DNA from: NIOZ-UU13 sp964417935
GTDB lineage: Bacteria; Planctomycetota; Phycisphaerae; Sedimentisphaerales; Anaerobacaceae
Length of the DNA: 64,000 bases
NCBI GenBank assembly: GCA_964417935.1
Contig: CAYQKF010000011.1
Span: 1-64,000, forward strand
Reading direction: 5' to 3'
Positions 25,656 to 34,056 of this stretch are shown here, piece after piece. Each line of letters begins with the position of its first letter. The first letter of the stretch is position 1. The notes beneath the pieces were generated by a model, which had not been told where the DNA came from, ran no database searches, and saw only the letters and a list, made by a program, of their open reading frames with translations. A program made the translations under genes and the position numbers.

Positions 25656-28600
25656 TTACACAAATACCTCTGTGCCTTCTATGGCGGATTCCTCAGATAT
25701 ATGGCGGACATCGGCAGGTATTTCCTTTGCCCGTGTGAAAACGCGATTCTTAATATCTTCAAGAATCATATATAGCGAAGGCACCAGTAAAAGTGTAATG
25801 CAGGTCGCAAACAGCACTCCGAATGCCAGGCTTATGGCCATTGGTATAAGGAACAGTGCCTGCAAACTTTTTTCAGCAATCATTGGCAGCAAGCCGCAAA
25901 AGGTCGTCAGAGTGGTCAGCATAATCGGGCGGAATCTTCGAGTCGCACAGTCACGAAGTATCTGAGCAAGATTAATACCACTTTGGCGTTCACGGTTAAT
26001 AAGGTCAATCATAATAAGTGAATCATTGACGACCACGCCTGAAAGCGCCACAATTCCAAACATGGAAAGTATGCTGAGGTTGAAACCCATTAATAGATGG
26101 CCTATCGTTGCCCCAACGATGCCAAATGGAATTGCGGACATTACTATGGCCGGCTGGGAATAACTCTTAAACTGGACTGCCAGAATCCCATAGATTGCGA
26201 GCAGGGCAATTAAGAAATTCGTTTTAAGACTGCCGAGCGATTCATTTCGTTCGCGCTGTTGGCCGGCAAAACGATACTGCAGTCCAGGCTTCTCGCGCAT
26301 CAAACCCGGAAGCACTCTTGCATACAGATCCTTGTTGATCTCGCCGGCATTGGCAACTGCTTCATCAACATCAGCGGAAACACTTACGACGCGTCTGCGA
26401 TCAACCCGCCGAATTGTTGCATAACCCCTTCCGTACTCAACTTCGGCGACTGTCCTAAAAGGGATTTCGGTTCCGTCCGGCAATCGAATTCTCATATTTT
26501 CCACATCCGCCAGGCTTTTACGCTCGGCTTCAGGGTAGCGAACCATAACACGAATATCGTCACGCCCGCGCTGGATACGCTGAGCCTCGTCACCATAAAA
26601 GCCCTGCCGGACCTGTCTGGCCAAATCTGAAAGTGTAAGACCCAAGGTACGGCCGGTATCCTTAAGAGCAAGTTTCAGCTCGGTCTTTCCCGGCTCGAAA
26701 CTATCTGCTATATCGCTCACACCGGAATATTGACGAAGGAGCGACTTTAACTTTTCAGATGCCGCCAGCAAGCTGCCAAAGTTCTCATGAGACAGTTCCA
26801 CGTTTATCGCATCGCCTGCACTCATAATCTCAGATGTGAACGTAAGTGATGAAACACCCGGTATTTCTCCCACAATCTCCCGCCAGCGGTTTTTCATCGC
26901 TTTGCTGGAAGCATAGCGCTCTTCGGCGCTGAGCAGCTCGACATTAACCTCTGCTAAGTGTGATGCTGTGCCTGAAGTTGAATCACTGTGACCCGGACCT
27001 CTGCGAGCCGCTAAAGGTTGAGCTCCCACTGCCGTTGACATGTGCTTCATAAGGGAGGGCTTGCCTTCGCTGCTAAACTCATCTATAACTTGCAGCGCCG
27101 CCTTCTCAATCCTCTCTATAACCTCGCCTGTCTGCTCCACAGGCGTTCCCTGCGGCATGGTTAAAGTGGCAACCATATTGTCGGCCTCGACAGAGTCGAA
27201 AAATACAAACTTGATATAGCCCCCGGCAATAAAACCAACGGTTACCATAAATATCGCAACACCGGCGGCTAACGTTACATACCGCCATTTTACCGCCCGC
27301 GCCACAAACCTGGCGAAAGGACCGTTTACAAACCAGCTAAGTCCTTTCCCCGTCCAGAAATTTATCTTGTCCGTCAAACGCACAACTATACTTTTCTTGG
27401 AGAATCTGCCAGATGACAGATGAGCCGGCAGGATAAGCAGGGCTTCCAGCAGTGAAAAACCAAGGACACCTATTACTACTATAGGCAAAACTCGAAGGAA
27501 TTTACCCATAATACCGGCGGTGTAAGCTAAAGGCAAAAATGCAAACATCGTCGTCAAAACAGCCAGCACCACCGGCATACACATCTCTTTTACACCTTTT
27601 ATCGCTGCTGCGTTCCTGTCCATTCCCTGCTGTCGATACGCAAATATATTTTCGCCCACTACAATTGCATCATCAACTACAAGACCAAGTGACATAATGA
27701 ATGCGAAAAGGCTCATCATGTTAATCGAAACGTCAAAAAACGGCATGAGCCAAAACGCCCCTAAAAAGGATATGGGGATGCCCACAGTTGTCCAGAAAGC
27801 AAGACGCAGATTAAGAAATAACGTCAGGCACAGGAACACAAGAACCAGGCCAATACCCGCATTCCTTTTAAGAAGATTCATTCGCGATTTCAGGACATCC
27901 GAGTCGTCCTGCCACAAAGCAATCGAAATCCCTTCAGGCAAATAGCTCTTCTTATCTTCAATATACTTTTTTACCGTGTTAGCTATATCAAGTGCACCCT
28001 GCTCTCCTGTGCGTGAGACTTGTACGAAAGCGGCCCTCTTACCGTCGAACTTCGCATAAAGGTCAACGTCCTCAAAATCGTCTCTAACTGTTGCAATGTC
28101 GGAAAGTCTTACTTTTGTACCGTCGTTTCTTGTAAGCACTATGATTTTTTCAAATTCGGGGCCGTAATATTTTTGCCCTTTGGTTCGTACTAAGATTTCT
28201 CCGCCTGAGGTCTTGACCGAACCGGCGGGAGTATCGAGCGACGAATTCTTAACTGCTCTGGAAACCTTCTCAAAGCTCAGGTTATAGCGGCGCAAATTCT
28301 CCTCCGAAACTTCAATGGATATTTCATAAGGCCGGACACCTGCTATGCTCACCTGGCTTATATTGTCCATAGCGGTCAGGTCATCACGAATCTCATCAGC
28401 TAATTTCTTAAGCGTTTTCTCAGAAACATCGCCACAGACTACGACTGTGATTACTTTGTGGCGTGTCTTGAGCTCAGTAATTATCGGCTTCTCGGTTTCC
28501 TGAGGAAAGGTTATAATCGTGTCAATTTCTGCTTTGATATCATCAAGCACCTCTTTTGTGTCGGCATAGTCCTCAACTTCAATAAGTGTTGAGCCGGCAC

Positions 28601-28880
28601 CTTCTCCGGCCGTTGAAGTCATCCGTTTTATACCATCGACCCCCGCTATAGCTTCCTCAACACGAAGACATACTCCCTCTTCGACATCTGCCGGTGAAGC
28701 CCCGCGATAAGGTACTGTCACGTTTATCATATCGAAGCTTAACTCAGGAAAAACCTCCATCCTGGCTGAAAAAATAGCAAGCAAACCTGCGGTAATGACT
28801 AAAAACATCAACAAATTTGCTGCTACGTGGTTTGTTGCAAACCAGCCGAGAAGACCTCTTTTTTTAGTTGAATCCTTCAT
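25656..28880 (-). CDS. RND-family efflux pump permease, system 2
   Basis: A 1074-residue AcrB-like inner-membrane pump. Signatures: VAANLLMFLVITAGLLAIF, VPYRGASPADVEEGVCLRVE, LGLVVDDAIVVGENIFAYRQ (proton-relay acidic pair), VDRRRVVSVSADVDEA and RRFRPIMLTTLTTFCGLLPM. It is only distantly related to system 1, so the two systems are not a recent tandem duplication. The C-terminal tail (SAIEGTEVFV) is homologous to the end of the PG0541-like protein (ASEGIKAFMW), evidence of a deletion that fused the genes. It starts immediately after the adaptor stop. Confidence 0.92.
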   Translation of the reverse strand: MKDSTKKRGLLGWFATNHVAANLLMFLVITAGLLAIFSARMEVFPELSFDMINVTVPYRGASPADVEEGVCLRVEEAIAGVDGIKRMTSTAGEGAGSTLIEVEDYADTKEVLDDIKAEIDTIITFPQETEKPIITELKTRHKVITVVVCGDVSEKTLKKLADEIRDDLTAMDNISQVSIAGVRPYEISIEVSEENLRRYNLSFEKVSRAVKNSSLDTPAGSVKTSGGEILVRTKGQKYYGPEFEKIIVLTRNDGTKVRLSDIATVRDDFEDVDLYAKFDGKRAAFVQVSRTGEQGALDIANTVKKYIEDKKSYLPEGISIALWQDDSDVLKSRMNLLKRNAGIGLVLVFLCLTLFLNLRLAFWTTVGIPISFLGAFWLMPFFDVSINMMSLFAFIMSLGLVVDDAIVVGENIFAYRQQGMDRNAAAIKGVKEMCMPVVLAVLTTMFAFLPLAYTAGIMGKFLRVLPIVVIGVLGFSLLEALLILPAHLSSGRFSKKSIVVRLTDKINFWTGKGLSWFVNGPFARFVARAVKWRYVTLAAGVAIFMVTVGFIAGGYIKFVFFDSVEADNMVATLTMPQGTPVEQTGEVIERIEKAALQVIDEFSSEGKPSLMKHMSTAVGAQPLAARRGPGHSDSTSGTASHLAEVNVELLSAEERYASSKAMKNRWREIVGEIPGVSSLTFTSEIMSAGDAINVELSHENFGSLLAASEKLKSLLRQYSGVSDIADSFEPGKTELKLALKDTGRTLGLTLSDLARQVRQGFYGDEAQRIQRGRDDIRVMVRYPEAERKSLADVENMRIRLPDGTEIPFRTVAEVEYGRGYATIRRVDRRRVVSVSADVDEAVANAGEINKDLYARVLPGLMREKPGLQYRFAGQQRERNESLGSLKTNFLIALLAIYGILAVQFKSYSQPAIVMSAIPFGIVGATIGHLLMGFNLSILSMFGIVALSGVVVNDSLIMIDLINRERQSGINLAQILRDCATRRFRPIMLTTLTTFCGLLPMIAEKSLQALFLIPMAISLAFGVLFATCITLLLVPSLYMILEDIKNRVFTRAKEIPADVRHISEESAIEGTEVFV

Positions 28881-30176
28881 TTACTCTGTCCTTACTTTGG
28901 AGGCCTGGGTTTCATCCCGGCTTACCTCCGCAAATGTGGTTGCCGGCTCTGTCTGAATTCTGACTCTCATCCCTTCTATAACCGTATCAAGAGAGCTGAT
29001 AACAATCATATCTCCATCATCAAGGCCATACCTGGCGTATGCAAAATCCCTGTCGGAACGAACAACATCCAACGGCTGGATATTTAATTGGCCGTCTTCA
29101 GCCACCCACACTTCATTACTATTGTGCATTGCATCTCGAGGCACCGCGATTGCGTTCTTAAGAATATTACCCTCGATTAAAACCTCTACAAACATACCGG
29201 GCAAAAGCGGCGGTCTGGAATCAGAGAGCTTAAACGGTTCAGGCACTTCAACGACAACCGATATAAGCCTCGATGTTTTATCAACCTGGCCTGTAGTTCG
29301 GACCACACGGCCCCGCCAGATATGCTCAGCTCCGGCAAAGTCAGCCTTTACTTGAGCACTTGTTCTTTTGGTTGACGGCACGTTACCATTAACTGAAACC
29401 GTATTGTCGGGAATATCAAACCAGGCCAATTCTCTGTCTTCGAGCGGTACTTCTATTTCCACCGATTCGATTCCATAAGCAACACCCACGGATTGGCCAA
29501 TCATTACATACTGACCGAGGTCAACCTTTTCGCTCATTACCAGCGCATCGATGGGCAGGGAAAGTTGTGTTCTTTCAAGGTTCAGATTGGCGGTAGCCAG
29601 TCCCGCCTTAGCTGATTCGAGCCTGGCCTGGGCCTGACGTATCTGCGGCTCGCGAAAAACCAGCGGCGAAGTAGGCTCCTCGTCCGGGTGAAGCTGCTGC
29701 CATTCTTCTCTCGCGACTTTAGCCTCGGCCATTTCCAGGTCCAGCTTGACCTGGGCCTCTGCGACAGCAGCATTGGCCTGACGCACCGCTAATTCATAAT
29801 CGCGAGGGTCAATTTTAAGTATCTGCCCACCACTTTGAATAAAGCCCCCAGCCTTAAATTGCGGATTGACCCAGACTACCTTACCGGAAACCTGCGGGAC
29901 GATTTCTACCTCCACCCTGGGGCTGACAGTTCCATAACCACGAATGACCATTTGAATGTCCCTGCGCTCCAGATGCTCAACTTTGACTAATGGCGTGAGA
30001 ACTTCCTGCTCTTTTCGCTGGGGTGCTTTTTTCAGCTTGATAAAAACCAGAGCAATCAACACCCCTACAATTATAATACCCACGGCAAGCAACATCTGTA
30101 CTCGGCCCGAGGGCGTTTTCTTAATCACTTGTATTGGTTTCATAAATTCACTCTCTGTTTTATCGTTTTTTGTCAT
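28881..30176 (-). CDS. RND periplasmic adaptor, system 2
   Basis: A 431-residue membrane fusion protein: an anchor helix (MLLAVGIIIVGVLIALVFI), a lipoyl half-motif (RGYGTVSPRVEVEIVPQVSG), a long helical hairpin (YELAVRQANAAVAEAQVKLD through LATANLNLERTQLS), the partner half-motif (LPIDALVMSEKVDLGQYV) and a C-terminal beta region. Length and order fit the HlyD/MexH type. It overlaps the NodT-like gene by 4 bases and abuts the permease, so translation is coupled. An in-frame Met at residue 12 (MKPIQVIKK) is an alternative start. Confidence 0.92.
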   Translation of the reverse strand: MTKNDKTESEFMKPIQVIKKTPSGRVQMLLAVGIIIVGVLIALVFIKLKKAPQRKEQEVLTPLVKVEHLERRDIQMVIRGYGTVSPRVEVEIVPQVSGKVVWVNPQFKAGGFIQSGGQILKIDPRDYELAVRQANAAVAEAQVKLDLEMAEAKVAREEWQQLHPDEEPTSPLVFREPQIRQAQARLESAKAGLATANLNLERTQLSLPIDALVMSEKVDLGQYVMIGQSVGVAYGIESVEIEVPLEDRELAWFDIPDNTVSVNGNVPSTKRTSAQVKADFAGAEHIWRGRVVRTTGQVDKTSRLISVVVEVPEPFKLSDSRPPLLPGMFVEVLIEGNILKNAIAVPRDAMHNSNEVWVAEDGQLNIQPLDVVRSDRDFAYARYGLDDGDMIVISSLDTVIEGMRVRIQTEPATTFAEVSRDETQASKVRTE

Positions 30177-31636
30177 TTACTTAATGCTACTTGCTCTTCA
30201 GACTGTTCCTGATAATCCCAGTCACCGCCCAGAGCTAAGAAAAGATTCACCCGTGTAGTCCAAAGCCGGCCCTTGAGAACGGTCAATTCTTCTTCAGACA
30301 TTCTGCGCCGCCGTTCCGATTCGAGTACAGCTAATATCCCTTCAACACCACGTTGATACCGCTGTCTTGAGAGGCTCTCTGCGGCGCCAGCCTCTCTGAA
30401 TCGAACCCGGGCGTGTTCGAGCTGAGTTTGCAGCATCTGCTCTGTAACCAGCGCGTCCTCGACTTCCCGCATCGCAGTCAGAACTGTGCCGGCATAATTG
30501 GCTGCCAGCTCAGCGTAACGCGCCTCGGCTGCGTCAACCTGTGCCCTGAGCTGTCCACCTTTGAAGACAGGTTGAGCAAGCTGGAAAATCGCCGCATACA
30601 TTTCCGTTTCGTCCTGCTGGAAAATATCCTCGATAGTATCCGCAGAAAAGCCATAATTTCCGGTCAAAGTCAAATCCGGATAAAATCGGGCGATGCTCAC
30701 GCCAATTCTCTCGTTTGCCGCCCGGAGCGAAAACTCAGCCGCCCTGACATCCGGCCGGCGGTCAAGCAGATATGCGGGCAGTCCAACAGGTACAGGCCCC
30801 AAATCCGGCAAATCCTCTAACGTCTTCGGCAGTTCATCCGATGAGCCCGGACGTCGAGCCAAGAGCACATCAAGAGCGTGACGAGCCGTAATCAGAGATA
30901 ATTCAATAACCGGCTCAAGGGCTTTCGACGAGGCCAGATTCTCACGCGCCAACCTGATATCCACCGGCCCTACAAGTCCCTGTTCATACCGCCGTTCGAC
31001 AATCTCAAGGGTCCTCTGCCGACTTTCCGTATTCGACCGTGCTATAGTTAACCGACGCCCAATTGTAGCGATATTGACTCTGGCGTTGATTACTGTGGCG
31101 ACCATCGAATTAATTAAAGCCTGTTCATTTGCCTCTGCTGCAAGCACTTCTGCCCAGGCTGCTCGCCCGGAACGTCTGAGCTTGCCAAACAAATCCAGTA
31201 TGTAGGTTACAGAGATGTTCTGCGTCCATGTTGTGCTCATTACACTGAATCTGCCGCCGCCGCCGAAGTTAAAAGAGCGTTTACTTCTGTCACGGCTCAG
31301 GTTGTAGGAGACATCCGGAAACTGTAGTCCGCGAGTTTCAGCAAGCGCTGCCTGGGACTGTAGTACTCTTGCCGCCGCAGCTTTGAGGCTATAGTTGTTT
31401 TCCAGGGCGTCACGCACCAGCACCGCAGTCGTCGGGTCGCCGAAACGCTCCCACCACTTGTCAACATCGGCAAAATCATTAACGTCTTCGTTGTGTACCC
31501 CGGCGTGAAAATAACCATCGGATGTATCTGCTGCGGTTTCGGGTCTGGAATAGTCCGGCCCTACCATACAACCCCCAAGCATTGTACAGGCCAAAGCAAA
31601 AAATGACCAACAAATGGATATTAACTTCTTTTTCAT
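30173..31636 (-). CDS. NodT-type outer-membrane efflux lipoprotein, system 2
   Basis: A 487-residue TolC-superfamily channel. The lipobox TMLGGC (Cys23) is followed by the NodT signature MVGPDYSRPE. Internal features include KWWERFGDPTTAVLVRDALE, LLDRRPDVRAAEFSLRAANERIGVS and VFKGGQLRAQVDAAEARY, all usual in this subfamily. It overlaps the TetR gene before it and the adaptor after it by 4 bases each, a tightly coupled operon. Confidence 0.92.
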   Translation of the reverse strand: MKKKLISICWSFFALACTMLGGCMVGPDYSRPETAADTSDGYFHAGVHNEDVNDFADVDKWWERFGDPTTAVLVRDALENNYSLKAAAARVLQSQAALAETRGLQFPDVSYNLSRDRSKRSFNFGGGGRFSVMSTTWTQNISVTYILDLFGKLRRSGRAAWAEVLAAEANEQALINSMVATVINARVNIATIGRRLTIARSNTESRQRTLEIVERRYEQGLVGPVDIRLARENLASSKALEPVIELSLITARHALDVLLARRPGSSDELPKTLEDLPDLGPVPVGLPAYLLDRRPDVRAAEFSLRAANERIGVSIARFYPDLTLTGNYGFSADTIEDIFQQDETEMYAAIFQLAQPVFKGGQLRAQVDAAEARYAELAANYAGTVLTAMREVEDALVTEQMLQTQLEHARVRFREAGAAESLSRQRYQRGVEGILAVLESERRRRMSEEELTVLKGRLWTTRVNLFLALGGDWDYQEQSEEQVALSK

Positions 31637-32301
31637 TCCGTTTTTCCCTCAGCGTATGCCCGAATCCCGGCAGCGGAAAATTTAACAATGTGCTCAATCG
31701 CCTCAGTTAAATCGAACATCGGCAAGTCCGCCTCGTTACCCTGCTCGAATATAGCTTTTATGTGGGCTACTTGTACCAGTTGCCCAGCGATAGATAATAC
31801 TACCAGCGGGACCTTTGATTCATCCAGGCCCGGGCAAGTATTCACTAAAGCTTTCTGCATAGCAGTCATTGTAGGTCTAACGACATCGTCGAGGAACATC
31901 TTTGCAGGTAAGCGCCGGTCAATCCATTCCCGTGCCATAAGTATGCCGAGCTGACGAGCGCTTTTTTTAATCATTGGTCCTACAAATGTATCTGCGAAAG
32001 CCCTCAGCAGTTCTTCGAGGCGAGGCTGACCTTCGCTTTGAGACATTACATTTTCGATACTTGCAATACGGGCATCTCGCATCGGAATCAGATGGCGGCG
32101 CCAAACCTCCTCGTACAATTTCTCTTTCCCTCCAAAATAATAATTGACCGATGCGATATTGCAGTCGGCAGAGGCGGCAATATCGCGAATACTTGCTCCC
32201 TCAAAGCCATGCTCACAAAAAAGCTCTTCGGCCGCATCGAGCAATCGGTCCCGAACCCCCTTATTAGAATCGCTATTCGTCTTATTATCCTGCGACATCA
32301 C
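31633..32301 (-). CDS. TetR/AcrR-family repressor of the efflux operon (CerR-like)
   Basis: A 222-residue regulator. The N-terminal helix-turn-helix is clear (GFEGASIRDIAASADCNIASVNYYFGGKEKL, about residues 33-63). The C-terminal half (LLRAFADTFVGPMIKKSARQ, EWIDRRLPAK) resembles the DUF1956/CerR ligand domain. It is the first gene of the efflux operon and overlaps the NodT-like gene by 4 bases, so autoregulation together with the pump is expected. Candidate operators lie just upstream at 32311-32348. Confidence 0.9.
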   Translation of the reverse strand: MMSQDNKTNSDSNKGVRDRLLDAAEELFCEHGFEGASIRDIAASADCNIASVNYYFGGKEKLYEEVWRRHLIPMRDARIASIENVMSQSEGQPRLEELLRAFADTFVGPMIKKSARQLGILMAREWIDRRLPAKMFLDDVVRPTMTAMQKALVNTCPGLDESKVPLVVLSIAGQLVQVAHIKAIFEQGNEADLPMFDLTEAIEHIVKFSAAGIRAYAEGKTE

Positions 32302-32310
32302 AAAACTCCT

Positions 32311-32348
32311 AAACGCTTGTTTTATACGGTAGTTTAAAACGCTTGTTT
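32311..32348 (-). promoter_or_regulatory. Candidate TetR operator: direct repeat AAACGCTTGTTT
   Basis: AAACGCTTGTTT occurs at 32311-32322 and exactly again at 32337-32348, 26 bases apart, each partly palindromic. A minus-strand TATAAA lies between them. The position 10-47 bases before the repressor start is where an autoregulatory site is expected. Nothing else is recognised in 32349-32619 apart from short repeats. Confidence 0.6.
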
Positions 32349-32619
32349 GAATATATCAAGCTTTTTTTCACTCTTTTTGCAGAAAATTAAGACATTTTTC
32401 AAGCAACCCACGTAGAGATTTTGGGGCATTTTGGGGATAAAAACTCAGGTGCTGGCTGGCTGGAATTTGCCTTCTTCTAAGTTGCCTATATTGGCTATAT
32501 TAACGTAACCTTGCCCGGGCTACTGTGACATGATACGACATGCACAACGAAAGATATGATATGCCAAGCAGGATATGCTTGCCGCTATATCCGAAATACG
32601 AGATAGGAGGGGCGAAAGC

Positions 32620-33258
32620 CTATCTCATAATCCAGCGTTTTCCTTTGTAAGTTAAGTTTGCACCAGACCTTAGAGTCGGATCGCCTTTGAAGGCATAACT
32701 TAATTCAAGGGTCTTTCGCAAGTAAACCTTGAGCGGCTTGCCGCTCTGGTCTTTTGCCACCGGGTGGTCAATGGCAACCGTCTCATTGCTCAGACCTGCT
32801 ATAAATACTTTTATATTCTTGGCTTGCACATCAAAATCAGGCCATATAACAGCAATGTCTTTTGTGTTATCCTCACCCTGAAGTATCCTGTTGCCGGCCT
32901 TTGCCAGTATTTCAAGAAATGGATATCTGCTCTTGTGACGCTTCTTTATTTGCTCAAAAACCGCCGGTGCTACAGCTTTGCCTGCCGGCGTAATTCGAAA
33001 CGTATCCGTCATCAGGTCACACTTAGGATAAAAGCCAACATCGTTACCTGTATCGTTGGTAAGCGTTATTATCACGTACCAGAACCGCGTCGGCTGGTTA
33101 TCAGAGCTTTGGGGCAGAACGATTTGCTGTGGATGAGTAAATTCCATATCCACCGTCCACTGGCCCGGAGCGGGCACGATAGCCGGCTCAGGTGCAGCTA
33201 AACAGACACAGGCTATCACCACTGAGATTGTCAATGTACCATAAAAAAACCTTTTCAT
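32620..33258 (-). CDS. Secreted protein of unknown function
   Basis: A 212-residue protein with a signal peptide (MKRFFYGTLTISVVIACVCLA, cleavage near AAPEP). The rest suggests an all-beta domain: PGQWTVDMEFTHPQQIVLPQ, FWYVIITLTNDTGNDVGFYP, IAVIWPDFDVQAKNIKVFIAGL, LELSYAFKGDP. It looks like a conserved planctomycete exported protein but I cannot assign a function or a Pfam family. It stands alone, transcribed away from the secreted-protein array to its right. Confidence 0.7.
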   Translation of the reverse strand: MKRFFYGTLTISVVIACVCLAAPEPAIVPAPGQWTVDMEFTHPQQIVLPQSSDNQPTRFWYVIITLTNDTGNDVGFYPKCDLMTDTFRITPAGKAVAPAVFEQIKKRHKSRYPFLEILAKAGNRILQGEDNTKDIAVIWPDFDVQAKNIKVFIAGLSNETVAIDHPVAKDQSGKPLKVYLRKTLELSYAFKGDPTLRSGANLTYKGKRWIMR

Positions 33259-33786
33259 CTTATGGCCCTCATCAGATAATATTACACTTTGTCCTTTGCG
33301 AAACCTAAAATCAGCGTTTTCATCTATATTTTACACTAACATCATCTAAAAACCAAGAAGATTTTGCCCTTTATTTCAACTATTATTGCAAGGCTTTATT
33401 TATGAAAAAAACTGGTAACCGTTCACGAGGGCAAATCGGCGGTCGGATTATACCCGTTCATGCTGTTGCCTTAAAGCGTTAAATCCAATAGAGTTACAGG
33501 TTTTGTTTCCTAATAGGCCACCAACTTTATATTAACCCTGAACGGTTACAAAAACTGAAAGTTCTGTGCTCACAGCCGGTCTGTTTGAAAATTATATTCG
33601 CACTATTACTTTATGACATTTGATTTTGTGAGTTGTACCAACAACGGCTAAACAAGAGCAAAATAAATTGAGGGCAAAGCAAACCTCCAGAGTAAACAAC
33701 GGAGGGTGGAGAACAAGAGAATGGAGAATTTTGGCTTAAATTTGAACGAAATTTTGTCCAATCTTATCGGAAAAAAAGGGTTTTTC
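33259..33786. promoter_or_regulatory. Intergenic region with two TGAACGGTTAC-type motifs
   Basis: GTAACCGTTCA at 33415-33425 and CCCTGAACGGTTAC at 33536-33549 are inverted copies of a word also found at 42807-42819 and 43911-43924, always upstream of array genes. They resemble operators of a LacI-like dimer. No gene is supported here. Confidence 0.4.
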
Positions 33787-33816
33787 TTGACGGCAAGATA
33801 CCTAATTTGTTATAAA
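33787..33816 (+). promoter_or_regulatory. Array promoter 1 (TTGACG-18-TATAAA)
   Basis: TTGACG (33787-33792) and TATAAA (33811-33816) are 18 bases apart. The same design recurs at 38838 and 42594. A leader of about 230 bases follows, with AGAGGAGGAG and GTG at 33896 opening a 44-codon frame (to 34030) of doubtful coding value. Confidence 0.65.
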
Positions 33817-34056
33817 TAGAATAGATAGAGTTTGGGAATTATTGGTTATCTAACTCTTGGAATTTTCGTAGTTTTCCAATAGAGGAGGAGTTATTGTGTA
33901 TTATGCGAGGCACAGGGTTGTAATGAGGACTTTGTGCTCGCTCCTGCCTGCACCTGTCGGTTTCGCAGGCGCAGGTGTGGTAACGCGAGTACAGGTGCTT
34001 CGCAGTGAAGAAATTTTGCATTTCTATTAACAACATTTTTTTAATGGAGGATTATC

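Noticed and set aside
33896..34030. A 44-codon GTG frame in the leader of array member 1
   Set aside because: The protein is low in recognisable features and is not conserved in the leaders of the other units; treated as a leader element rather than a gene.
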